Assembly: GCA_918026815.1 (NCBI GenBank)
Contig: CAKJVC010000155.1
Location: 310,001 to 374,000 of the forward strand
Reading direction: 5' to 3'
Origin: Chalara sp. BL73
Lineage: Eukaryota > Ascomycota > Leotiomycetes > Helotiales
DNA length: 64,000 nucleotides
A model generated the notes under the pieces. It searched no databases and was not told the DNA's origin. It worked only from the letters and a program-made list of their open reading frames with translations. Shown here piece after piece: positions 48,404 to 59,447 of the stretch (the first letter of the stretch is position 1; each line of letters begins with the position of its first letter). Position numbers and translations under genes: made by a program.

Positions 48404-49595
48404 ATGGACAAAAGAATCTCGATATTTTTTATTTTCTATATATTGGCGTTATTGGGTCTCTGGAGATTGCTAAATCCGCATCTTATCAATGACATAAAGA
48501 TTCGGATCCCTTGTCAACTTCGCCATTGCGAATCGTTCGCTGAACTCAATCCTCACCTTATGGAATGTAAGTATCTTCTTCATAGCTTATTACATTTAAC
48601 TAATTAATCGCCCAAACGTAGATGACCCAGACAACGAGCCGATATATTATGGCATAGAACAGGAATAACGTACTTCCTTACTGGCGTAATCATTGACGGC
48701 AAGGTTCATATCATATCAGATGAGGGTATCCGTTACCGTCGTGCAACACCATACGTCGCGTTTATTTGGAAATTACCTTATTTGGGTATATCGGAGTGTC
48801 TTCGATGTCCTAGCTGCTGGCAACATCCCTCTCAATCCCAGCAACACCTCAGAAACATATTACAGCTAGATCCCGCGCAACTCGAAATCATAGAGCAAAT
48901 TGGGCCGCAGAGCTGAGAAAAGTTACATGACCGATTCTACACCTCATTCAGGGACTTGTACGGAATGCGAGTGTAAGCTTGGGCGAACTTTCTGGTTTTG
49001 TTCTAACAGCTCCCTTCAACGCCAAAGACGCTGAGCGAACTAGTTCAATACTGGTCGCTTATATTGATCATGTTCGGTACTATCGAGAATTTTGGTCCTT
49101 AAGTATCCTGTCAAATGAGGCAATTTTACGGGGGTTGCTATTCAAATTAGAGACTGTGTGGACCCGAAGCTACACAGTATCATTACGCCGAATCTTATGC
49201 CTGTCATTATCTCGACCGCCGTTGATGAGAAACCGCTGATCAACATTGGCATTCCGAAGTCAAAAGTTTGCTTATCGGCAAGTAAACATCTTGGAGTCCT
49301 AGCGTAGATGAAAATATGCAAACGCAAAAAGACATGCCTCGAATCGAACTGGAGTTAGAAGAAGGTTGGCAGTTACCGTTACAGAACTTGGAGCCACAGC
49401 TATGCATCCAGCCACAACGAGTATTGGTGGAATATATGGCTCCGTGTTTTAAAAGCAGGATAGACTCTCCAGATATTTGAGGATGCTGGGAGTCATCTTG
49501 AAGAGGATCTGGTGCTTATAAGTCCCGAAGGTGACGTTGCCGATCGTTTGGAGTCGTGCTTCTCACCATTCCGCCTGACCCCAGAGATCTAATGA
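48404..49595 (+). pseudogene. Decayed gene of unknown family
   Basis: The 5' part reads as a signal-anchored protein (MDKRISIFFIFYILALLGLW), with a plausible intron (GTAAGT donor near 48569, TAG acceptor near 48621). It stops at TAA 48666-48668. A different frame then stays open and protein-like from about 48640 (ILWHRTGITYFLTGVIIDGK) past LRCPSCWQHP, a TGA at 48914-48916 and on to EKLHDRFYTSFRDLYG. Further on, another open piece (LQIFEDAGSHLEEDLVLISP) is preceded in frame by TAG at 49461-49463. The combination of protein-like stretches in shifting frames with isolated stops is what a disabled gene looks like. I cannot name the family. A multi-exon functional gene is less likely but not excluded. 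Confidence 0.4.
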
Positions 49596-49960
49596 CAGTT
49601 ACAAAGTAATATGCTGTTCAAGGGGACGATGTTTCAATGAATAATAGAATAGAAACCCAAGAGAGCTTAGGATGCATTCATTCAACAAGCGCACCTGGAT
49701 TGCAGAATATACTCCTGAAGTCTATATCATTCGGGTCTACAATTTTTAAATTTTCTGAAAAATATTTTGCCCACCAAACTAACCAACAGCTTATATCTTC
49801 TATATCCGCATGTTTTCTCTTGTAGATATCAAGATAGGGGTTTCGCCGACGCACATTGAACTTGGTACGTTTAAAATAATCTTGGCGGATGACGTAGATG
49901 AAGCAACCGCTTTCAACTTTCTTCAACCTCACCGTTTCCACGAATACACAAACTATAATA
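49596..49960. other. Intergenic region, promoter of the next gene
   Basis: No gene seen. Pyrimidine-rich leader with CAACTTTCTTCAACC just before the next start codon. Confidence 0.45.
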
Positions 49961-50467
49961 ATGTCTCCCTCTAGAGGCGCAGAGGTCCACGCCGAATCTG
50001 AAGTCTCAACAGAAACTAAAGCCAACATCCGTTCGTCTTCCGCCCTCCAATCTGCAAAACGAAACCTTCACTTCCTCTTCGCACCGGACTCACCGAACGC
50101 ACCACACCCAGCACGTCTAAGAACACGGGCCTTGCTGCGCTCGCTACACTACATCGGGATATTTGTATTTTGGCGGATCGTACGGTACGCGAAGTATGCG
50201 CTCGTGGGCTCGATTGTGGCGGCGATTGGAGCTAGCGCTTTTGGGGGCGTGGTGTCTGGAGCCGCATTTGTGCTTGCTCCGCCAACGCTGTTGACGAGCG
50301 TGGGTGTGGGGTTGATATGGGCGACGGGCAAATGGGGATTTAGGAAGTTACACTTGCGGGAGAAAGTCGGGTTGAATGCAGAGAGGCAGGCAACTGAAGG
50401 TAAAGAGAGGGTTAAGAAGGATGGGCAGTGGAAGGATGTACAAGGACCTGAAGCTATGGCTTGGTGA
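49961..50467 (+). CDS. Small membrane protein with glycine-rich helices, unknown function
   Basis: An intronless protein of 168 aa. I chose the ATG at 49961 (ATAATGTCTCCC) over the in-frame ATG at 49898 because the segment between reads like leader sequence. The N-terminal 70 residues are polar. Two hydrophobic, Gly/Ala-rich helices follow (YALVGSIVAAIGASAFGGVV and AAFVLAPPTLLTSVGVGLIW), then a basic helical tail (KLHLREKVGL). The glycine spacing resembles helix-packing glycine zippers of organelle membrane proteins. High third-position GC in the second half supports coding. I do not recognise a characterised family. Confidence 0.65.
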   Translation: MSPSRGAEVHAESEVSTETKANIRSSSALQSAKRNLHFLFAPDSPNAPHPARLRTRALLRSLHYIGIFVFWRIVRYAKYALVGSIVAAIGASAFGGVVSGAAFVLAPPTLLTSVGVGLIWATGKWGFRKLHLREKVGLNAERQATEGKERVKKDGQWKDVQGPEAMAW

Positions 50468-51265
50468 TACTCTCTATTGCAGCCGTAGGAGAATTGAGGG
50501 ACGCGATGGTCTTGCAAATCCGTCAAAACCATTTCGATATGATCCTATGATCCCCTTGGCCTGGTAAACTTGCTTCTAGCGAAAGAGCATGCCAGTGGAC
50601 AAATATACCCAGCGGCATATAGCAAATATGTTCAGAGAAGGAGAGAGCGCTATAAACAGCAAAGCAAGCAAATATCTGGCAGTAAACTCAGTATAAAGGG
50701 CAGACCAGGTCTGCGCGAACGGACTACACATGGTAAACCTCCAACGACACTGGTGGTTCATGTCTTGGGAGAGTCTGGAAGAACAATCTTGTAAGCCTAA
50801 AATAAAACATCTGAGTCTTAGAATAGAGAAAGATTTCGTTTATGATCTCACCAGGATACATCTTAAGGGGCCTTATAGTCCTTGGTTGACAGTTAAAGAT
50901 GCTTCCACACCATGTAGCATGCTCAAGATATCTTGGCTACCACTGCAATAACTTTTACTCAACCCTTTATTTTCCCGTTGGCATAACATATTTCATTTAG
51001 CTAGGGCCTTCATAGAGGCTGAACTGATTGGATGTGTCAAGTTTTTGGTGCATTCGGCTGGGTTGAGCCTGTGGCTGCTTATCGTTAATAGTGAATAACC
51101 TCACTTTGGAATATCAGGGCGGCACCATACTGTGCGTGAATATATCTGAAAGACAAGGCTGAAGACTTGCTATTTAGCGAGCCAAACTTCCCTCTGCTCC
51201 TTCACCCCAAAGCTCACCGAGCTCTTTATCAACTTCGTTAAGCAATACTGTCAGCAATAGTCAAT
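50468..51265. other. Intergenic region, no supported gene
   Basis: Short open frames only. The right end is the leader of the coiled-coil gene. Confidence 0.45.
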
Positions 51266-53382
51266 ATGAGTGGGTTAGCAAGCAGATTGCGCGAGTGCCT
51301 TGAGATCGCCAGCGCGATCGAGCGTCAGGCCCAAGAAAATAAGGAGAATACATCTAATTTGGAGATTCACGAGATCGAAGTCAACAGACTTTCGCAACAC
51401 TACAGACGCGCTGAGGCTCAAGTCAAGAAGCAGGAGTCTGCATTAAAGGAACTCGCGCAGAATCTTACTGATGATGTCGACGGTGAGAAGTCTAATGGAA
51501 ACGGTTCCAGATGTGTTAATACCATCGCAATCTCGCAGGACACGATACCCTCTTCCGAAGATATCTTGCGATCAGCAGCTGAGGCATGCCACGGCGAGGA
51601 TGTCTTGAAGCTAAAGAAGAAAAATCAGAAGGAGTTTGCTAGACATCAACAGCGAGTCGAAACTGAGAAGCAAGCGCTCGTGGCGAAGAAACTGGAATTG
51701 GAGAAGCAAGAAGCGGCTCTCAAGGAACAGAAAGAGCGATATGATGGCATCGAACGCGACGTTTATAATGGCCTTTGTGAACGTAAGTCACTTCAGCTCT
51801 GTCCTACATCTTGAAAAATGCCAGAGCTGACTGCTATTGCGTAGTGACAAAACACGAAGACTTGATGTCCAGCCGCGAAAGCCAGCTTCGGTTCCGTGAA
51901 AACGAGTGCCTTGCCCGAGAGCATACTTCTCAGGAGCAGGTCAAGAAAGATATGAACCGCGCGATTGATCTGAACATGAAGCAAGACTCTCTTGCACAGG
52001 AGAAGAAGATATTCGCTATCATGGTGGATATCAAAAACCAGAGACTTGATCAGAAACAAAAGGACCTGGATGCTCGTGAGCGGTATCTACAATCCAAGGC
52101 AGTCGAAACATATCAGAAGGAGCGCGAGGTCAATGCCCAAAAAACCGCTCTCAACAACGTCCAGTAAGTACTCACATATCCAAAGTCTGGTAGTTTAGCA
52201 GTGGCTAACTCGTTATTATAGAAACAAGCTGCAGTCTTACAAGTGTGAACTGGATGCCTGGCGTGATTCCACTATTGAATTGGCTCGGCGCAATAAGGAG
52301 AGATTCGATGTTAAGGACCAAGAGTTCGTTGCAAAGCAGGTGCGGTTTGTTGAGAAGGTCAAGCGCTTGACTTGCCTCCAATTATCCTTGAACAACAAGG
52401 AGAAGAAGCTTGCTGCGCTGGACCACAGCATCGACATTCGTGTTCGTGACTTGGTAGCGCGCGAGGCATCCGTGACTTCTCCTGAGAAGGACTTAGTCAG
52501 TTATCAACAGACGTTCGCAAATCAAGGAGAGCCCATCCTTCAGAAGGAGAACGCTATCTCTGCTCAAGAGACGCTCGTAAATGGCAAAGAGGGTGCGCTG
52601 GCCTCATTGGAGAAAACCATGGATCTTCGTGATTCTGATCTGAATGTCTGCGAGGCAATCCCAACTCGTCGCGCGCAGGGAGCAGCTGATGGTTTACAGG
52701 GGCTTGGCACACAACAGAAGGCATTTTCCAACAAGGCTAGGGGCATCGCTCTCCTCGAACCTTCCTTGGCGGAGAAGAGGACCGACCTGGGCTCGTTGGG
52801 CAAAATTCTGGCTAAACCTGCTTCCGAGCTATCCATCAGAGAGAAATATGTAGTTCATTGCGATCAAGAGCTACTCGGTGACCATCAAGAGCTTGTTTCA
52901 AAGGACACAAAGCTTGGTCGTCGCCTATATAACGTTGTTAAGGGGGATACTGGACTTGCTACACATGACGCTGCTCCGTGAGTATACTTCCAATCTCTCG
53001 TGTGTGCCCGACAATCGCTAATTACACTCTTCACAGTATTTCTGCCGATTTCATCACGCCTGTCTTAGATGCTGGCGGTGCAAATGCAACCGAGATGGCA
53101 TTCAAGAAGGCGCTTGGAATGATGATCGACCCATCCGACGCAGAAGACGAATCCGCAGCAACTCAAGTCACCGGTTCTCAAGCTTCCGACGACAGCCGCT
53201 ACGGCTGCTTGAGCGCAACCTTCGATACCGAAGATGATGGGGATGACGAGGGCGCGGAGTATGAGGAGAGCGAGGGTGGTGACGAGGATTCTCACGATCG
53301 TCTCACTCCAGACGGCAGCGAGAGCGGTGGAGATGATCCCGTCGTGAAGGCCGAGAATGATAATACTTATACATTCTGGTAA
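51266..53382 (+). CDS. Large coiled-coil protein with acidic C-terminus, unknown function
   Basis: Four exons (51266-51782, 51845-52163, 52222-52977, 53037-53382) give 645 aa, in frame throughout. Residues 1-430 are almost entirely Lys/Glu/Gln/Arg/Leu helix with heptad character, for instance KNQKEFARHQQRVETEKQAL and KNQRLDQKQKDLDARERYLQ. The next section (about 430-530) keeps loosely repeated lines of the type 'KE..LAxxE..L..RE', e.g. QKENAISAQETLVNGKEGAL. The last 110 residues switch to Asp/Glu/Ser-rich disorder. No enzymatic motif or membrane segment is visible. A structural or scaffold role is plausible, but coiled-coil proteins diverge fast and similarity to myosin- or kinetochore-like tails would be compositional. 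Confidence 0.75.
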
Positions 53383-54031
53383 TCGCAGGCCAGAAGGTCA
53401 TCGATGGATGAGATAGTGCTTGGGCGGATTTCGGTTTATACGACGATGGAAATGAGTTCTTTCTGCGTGGATTTGCTGCATGGGAATGTCCATTGCTTGT
53501 TCTTCACTCTCAATCTGGCTTAGTAGGTGATTTTATCAATGGGCTCGTTATTTAATCTCTACCTCTGACATGAAATGGTGATACCTACTGGCTTTTGCTC
53601 AATGTCTCTGTAATGAGTAAGATGCTTGCATCATGTAGCCCCTCAAATCCCCATGCAGCAGGTCATGATGGATAGGTCGAGCGTTTCTGCTGTCAGATGT
53701 ACTGATTCTAAATATTTCTCCTCGCAAATATGCTCAGCAATATTTGGGTCCCTAATTTCCCACATGCTGTTAAATATCTGTATAACTTTTGACCAGGTTT
53801 CATAAATATGCAATTTGCTCACGAAGGCTCACTTGAAGAGGTACTACTACATAGGTTTTTCAATATCGTTGGAAGTGAATGATTAATCTGGCAAAAGAAA
53901 TAAATCGGCCAACCCCGTCTCGCTCCCTTTGTGTTGATGATATCTATGAACCATTTGAACGCATCTCAAATTTTCATCTAACAATTCCTTCCTCCCAATC
54001 AGAACACTTCTCTTTGGAGTATCAGAGCAAC
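53383..54031. other. Intergenic region, nothing identified
   Basis: AT-rich sequence, with no supported gene. Confidence 0.45.
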
Positions 54032-55076
54032 ATGGCGCATCGAATGCGATCAAACAGGACACCTTTTAGTGAGCTAAGGCACAACTCAAATTCTGAGCCG
54101 ACCAGGAGGCCATCCATTGAGAGATATCATACACCTCCTGCTCAGACGCAGATACGGATATCCTGCCCCGGAGGTCATGCACGTGGAAAATACGTAGCTC
54201 ATCCCCTCTTGGCGACGAGTTCATTTTACACTCCGACTACCATGATCTCATATATTCATTGCCGCGTAATGATATTCTCAATCCAAACCAACCCGTGGAG
54301 GGACCAGACCTTGAACTGCTCACGTTGTGTGCCAGGCGTTGAGAACATGTTGATGCTAAATAATCCTCTTACCGAACAATGGAGAGATGTGTAATCGTCC
54401 ACATACCATGTGTTACCGGGCAAACGCTGTGCCACTGTACGACAAAGCTTCATGATGTAATTTAATGTTGTCACAACCATCGATCACTAAATGCGCATTG
54501 GAGATCTTTCGTCACGAAATCTCTATCATAGCAGCTAAGGGCAAGTTGAAGATCCGAGAAGAAGAGGTAAAAGTTGGAGTTCTGCCGCTCAACGAATAAG
54601 AGTAAAGTAAACTGCTGATAGAAATTGAGCGGCTGCGGCTCTTATTCAATAGTAAATTTTTACAGGAAAGTAAATACGAGTCCGAAGCCAATATACAACA
54701 AGTTCTGCGAGAATATAAGCTGAGGGGTGGTGTCTCCACTGACACAATGCCCACTTTTCTTGCGGACCAAGAGTATGCTCAACGAAAGCGTACTGTTACG
54801 AAGTTGAAGAGTACATGCCCTGAGATGGAGATAAAGGCTGAAATTCTTTTCAGAGACGCTGATTCTTACTTGAATCTAGTCGAAAAGGAAGAAGACCTCT
54901 TCTCGTGCGTGGTCAGGCTGGTTGCCTCCTAGGAAGCAGCCTACCCTAAGTGGATTGAGATCGTGGCCATGGAAGTTAGTGTCAATCATAAAACTCAGCA
55001 GAGTCTCACGAAAGAGTATTACTATACTTCCCATGAGCGTGAAACCGAATGCAAGGCAGGGGTGTGTGGCCGTTGA
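54032..55076 (+). pseudogene. Broken or poorly resolved coiled-coil gene
   Basis: The start reads MAHRMRSNRTPFSELRHN with a Ser/Arg-rich segment to about 54150. A second frame carries ILNPNQPVEGPDLELLTLCA. A third carries a helical, charged stretch (EISIIAAKGKLKIREEEVKV) that continues past two in-frame TAA codons (54597-54599 and 54603-54605) into IEIERLRLLFNSKFLQES and KRTVTKLKSTCPEMEIKAEI. A final piece ends with TSHERETECKAGVCGR at TGA 55074-55076. Segments look coding, but I could not find splice sites that remove both stops and keep frame. Either the gene is disabled or my intron placement is incomplete. Confidence 0.4.
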
Positions 55077-55163
55077 CAATGCTCGTGAATATCAGTTTGC
55101 AGCGCACGAATCACTCAACAACAGATAACATGCATTCGCACCTTGAGCTTGCTGCCAGCCTTA

Positions 55164-57609
55164 TTAATTTGTGTCTTGGGCTGCGTTGGGCGGTACGGAA
55201 ACCAGTGCATTACGCTGGTCCCTCAATAAAGCATGAAAACTCTGATGATCAGCATCATGCGTCGTATACTTTGAGGCATACAGCTTGCAAGCTTCGCAAT
55301 ATGTGAATGTAGGGCAATGCGGGCACTGGTACCGTCGGCCGTCAATGTTCTGTTCTCCAGTCAGCTTCAACCAACAAAGAAAGAAAAGGACGCGCACTTT
55401 TCCGCAACCGTCGCAAATGTACGCCTCCCAGGGGAGGATCTCTTCAAATTTGTGGTGGGGATGGGTGTCTGCACATGCGACCTCGCATTCGAGACAGTAG
55501 TCGAAATTGGCGCAGACAAGGCATTTGAAACGTTTTCCAATAATTTCCTGTATGATGTAAGGAGAGGCGGTAAGGGCGAGCTAGGTGAAGAAGTCTTACC
55601 TTGTTACAACCATTACATACAATATGCAAACTCCGTTCTATGCCAGCTTGAGCCTTATTCATATGCTGGACGACATCCACCACCCATATTTTGACGCCAT
55701 TGATAACCTCTGTATTCATAAAAATTCTATGCAGCTCCTCATTCTCGGCCATTCCTGATACTCTATCTCCTTTGTAGAACCATGAATGCTCATGGCTCGC
55801 AATCCACCCATCATCTAGCGCAGCATCCATATTGAATGCCTTCCCTGTCTTCTCATCCTTCATCTCAGGATAGCATAGCCTCGTAACAGAGCCCCACATT
55901 GGACCTTTGAATTGACACACAGGGTTAAAACTTTCGTCAAATCCCAGCTTCAAGCACGAGTACGCAGCATCACTTTCCCACCATAGCACACCCGCCGTTC
56001 CACAAGTCCCAATCGGCAAAATAAGAAGTCTTTTCGTGTCATGCCACTCATTCCGCGCATCGACCTGCGATAAAACATGCCCATCTCCCCAAACCGTAGT
56101 GCGTAACCAGTAGCCATAGAGTCTATCCATTTGGGGAAGTGTGTCCCACACACTCTGCCGCACATAGACCTTACGGAAATGGCTTTTAGATACGAGGCTC
56201 ATCTTGAAATAATCTCTATCCTTTCCACCCAGCATGACTCTCACACAATGATCAGTTTGCTGTCTCGAGAAGAGTTTGAGGAAGATGCCTATCCGGGAAT
56301 CAGGCTCGCCCTCTACGCCGCAATCCAGTGCGGCGAAGTAAGTCTCCATACCCCAGCCTACCATTGGCAACTCGATAGACAATCCCATATTCGTGACTGA
56401 GTATGGGCTCCTATTCAGTCTCGTGTTCGTCAACACGATATTCCCACACATCTTAAAGTCCGCTGGGGACTTTGCAAGCAGGCCACGATGGCAGGTGGAT
56501 TGGGAAGACCAGGCAAACAAAGAATGGTCGTCCGAATGCTTCATGACCTCTTCCTGAAGCCGGATGAAAGCACGCTCGCCTTCGCCATAGAGCATAGGCA
56601 TATTAACGCCGAAGAGCCCGAGGAGACAGTACGCGGCATCTTCGACGCGGGTTGTGGTGCGGTGGGAGGCCCAGGACATGCGTTTTGCGATGCTAAAATT
56701 TTCGGGGGAGGCACCAGTCAGCATGTCGATGTCGATATTGGTGATTGATGAAATACGATTTAGGAGGGTAGTTTTCTTGCCGAGTTCTACCCACTGATAG
56801 TTGTAGAATACCACGTTTGATGGGGCGATGAGCTCTTGTAATGTCCTGAGAGTGCTGTTAGTAGAGCTATGCAAGGGATGGACAGGTGACTTGCCAACCT
56901 CTACTCCACCATGTACTCTTTGCGAAACTGTCGCCAATACTCTGACAATCAAACAAATAGACGTAACAGACAGTCGCTTTTTGATACCATCTATACATGC
57001 TGTTAAGCGCTTCGCTCAGCTCAGCGCTGCTACTTTTGTCAATACAGCATGTATCTTTAATAAAATAGTCAGTATTACACCTTTATCAAAACACAACGGG
57101 GAAGTGGTTTCGATATTTGTCGCGGAAGCCACTGCGATTTTTAGAAGCTCCCGGGAGTGTACCAGGGACCTCTTGGCCCTCACATTTCCTGGACACTAAT
57201 CTCGAAATCTAGACTTCTCGACCTCGAAGAATCGAGCCATGGAGAAAAAGAATGATCATACCAACCCAACACCACGCCAATCCATCTTTTATCGCTTGAT
57301 TACAACACTTCGCAATCTTTGCATACCCAATCTTCTCCGTCGTAGCTCTCGAGAAATTCATTGGTAACAAATCCGACAACGTGATTTCATCGGCCTGCCA
57401 GCGATGGGATAACTACGACTCATCAACATCATATACAGACTCTCTTGTAGAAGGGCATCCGCTTCCACTCTCATCATATCCGGGCTTCCAGTCTTTGGGT
57501 GCTTTCCCTGTTGGAATTTGAGGAATGGAGGACTTACAATGGCGTACGTAGGGATCTGGTCGTCTGCAAATTCTGTAGGGACGAGGGTTTTGGTATTGAG
57601 GAGACGCAT
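55164..57609 (-). CDS. HET-domain (vegetative incompatibility-type) protein with two ZZ zinc fingers
   Basis: Six exons (57538-57609, 57262-57412, 56895-57054, 55600-56845, 55398-55547, 55164-55349) give 654 aa. The HET domain starts at residue 1 (MRLLNTKTLVPTEFADDQIP). Its hallmark blocks appear only after splicing: YAI|LSHRWQADEITL, GLAWCWV|DTCCIDKSSSAE, STWWSRG|WTLQELIAP. Then follow SWASHRTTTRVEDAAYCLLG and PMLYGEGERAFIRLQEE, characteristic of HET-E/HET-D-like proteins. The middle 300 residues are the usual unclassified C-terminal region. The tail holds two tandem ZZ-type fingers: CNGCNKEIIGKRFKCLVC...YCLEC and CDGCGK|NIDGRRYQCPHC...YCEAC, each followed by paired His. No NACHT or repeat domain is present. 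HET proteins trigger incompatibility cell death when non-self is sensed. Intron 56846-56894 has a GC donor. Confidence 0.9.
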
Positions 57610-58168
57610 TGTAGAGGGAGTAAGAAAAATTAGAAATCGAAGTTAATTGCAAAGTGAAATACTGTTATAATGATATATCTCAAGCCATGGTTTGAGGTAA
57701 ACGCGGACGTGACGGAACGTGATCAAGCGGAAATCTCTCCGCCGTTGTGCATGGATACTAGAAGCCGCCTGATAGTCGCATTTGTGTTGATATGATTCGA
57801 AACTGAAGAACGAAGCGAAAGATGTCGCGAGGGGTGGTTTTGGATTGAGAAGTTCACAACAGAGTGAAGAAGATCTGGGTAGATAGATTTGGTGTAGTCG
57901 TCTGGAGATGGGTGGGCTAGCTTCGCCAATCTCACCAATCAGGATTGACATGTTTCTTACTTCAGAGTTCAAAGTATTAACAGCTCAGGTTATCAACCCA
58001 TACTCTTGAAAATATAAGGAGAATTACTATATTCTAGAGATCTACGTCTGTATAGGGTATAGGCGTTTTCTACTATGGCTCTGCGCCATCATACACAGAA
58101 GCGTACTTTGGTCAACGGCAATTCTATAATTTTAACCTCAAGATATTCCGGAAAGATATATTAGCAGT
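57610..58168. other. Intergenic: HET gene promoter
   Basis: No gene supported. The HET-gene promoter occupies the left part, and the 3' end of the transporter transcript the right part. Confidence 0.5.
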
Positions 58169-59447
58169 TTAAGAAGAATGCATATGAGGTGCTGCGGTCG
58201 TAACACTGTCACCAGGGAGAGTATGTTGAGCTTGAGCCTCCTTGATAGCCTTCAACTTCGCAGTTCCCAGGCCCGCCACACCTCGCTCCTGGTTATCGCC
58301 TAGCCAGGGTTTCTTTGAGTCGCCCAACATGCTGCCAGCCAGGAAATACACAATAAGGCCCAAGATAATCAAAACAAATGCAATCGGGTACAAATAGTGG
58401 ATCCTATATCCCAACACTTTGGTTCCGATGACAACGCCCCAAAAGTTGCCGGTCAGAAGACTGATGTTGAAAAACGCCGCCGAACCCATGCGGAACATGA
58501 TTGGCGCAAGAGAATAGAAGAGACAGAGGATAATTGTGTAGCCGACGATGTAGCCTGCAACATCGCCGTCCCAGGTAGCGCCTTTGAATGAATGACGATC
58601 AAATATAGAGGCGGTGATACCGTTGATAATGATACCGAACAGACCGAGCATACCGAGGACTTCGTAGGCTGGCTTCTTGGACACGAACCATTCTTCGGCT
58701 ACATTGGTGAGACCGTAGAAAGTGGCGCCTGCAAGACAGAATAGATCGCCCTTTACTTGAGTGGGCATATAATAGCCACTGCCACTTGAGATGTGATCGG
58801 ATCCGATGAGCATGCCCATGCCACCGCAGCAGATCACAATACCAAGGATTTGGGTCCACTTGTAGCGCACCTTGAGCAGGAAGAAGGAGACCAACACCAC
58901 AACAATAATGGCCCAAAAGTTGATCAGCTGCGCAGACATGATATTGGTGTATCGGTATGCAAGGACGGTGAAGTAATTTCCTTCTACGTCAAAAAATGAG
59001 AGGATGATATATTTCCAGCCGTCTGTGAGAAGAAGTTTGAAGTATTTCCTAGGCCCATTTTTGTAGATGGTGTACGGGACATAGATGAGCGCAAGCAAAA
59101 CATAGTTGAATAGAGTCTGGAACGCTGGAATTGAGGTTCCCTTCTTGACAAGAAGACTTGAGAGGGTATTGGTACCAGTAATGCAAAGAGCGAGAATTTG
59201 CCTAGTCGTATAATTAGCTCTATAACTAAGTTGGCGCAAAGTGGACTTACCCTAAAACCAGGACAATTACAAACTCCTTGGTTGTGAAGTATGCCCACCA
59301 TTTCTCGTTCTTCCCCTCAATTGCCTGAAGACCGCCTGCTACAGCAGCATCATCCGCTCTGCTGCCTTCTTGTTGCCTTTCCAGGTCGGTGTTACACTCA
59401 GTATCATCCAATATGTGCTGATGCGTCCCAATGCTTTTGTTTTCCAT
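58169..59447 (-). CDS. SLC35F-type (DUF914) solute transporter
   Basis: Two exons (59251-59447, 58169-59201) give 409 aa. After a polar 60-residue N-terminus, about ten transmembrane helices run to near residue 375. Examples are EFVIVLVLGQILALCITGTN, IPAFQTLFNYVLLALIYV, LINFWAIIVVVLVSFFLLKV, ILGIVICCGGMGMLIGSDH, GDLFCLAGATFYGLTNVAEE and YLYPIAFVLIILGLIVYFLA. The segment YRYTNIMSAQLINFWAI followed by the GMGMLIGSDH motif is typical of SLC35F1/F2/DUF914 proteins of the drug/metabolite transporter superfamily. Substrates of the fungal members are unknown. Location is probably an endomembrane or the plasma membrane. The C-terminal tail is hydrophilic. Confidence 0.9.

Noticed and set aside
52564..52836. 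Minus-strand 90-codon frame inside the coiled-coil gene
   Set aside because: Shadow of a biased-composition coding exon.
56131..56748. Plus-strand open frames inside the HET gene
   Set aside because: Antisense shadows of the long HET exon.
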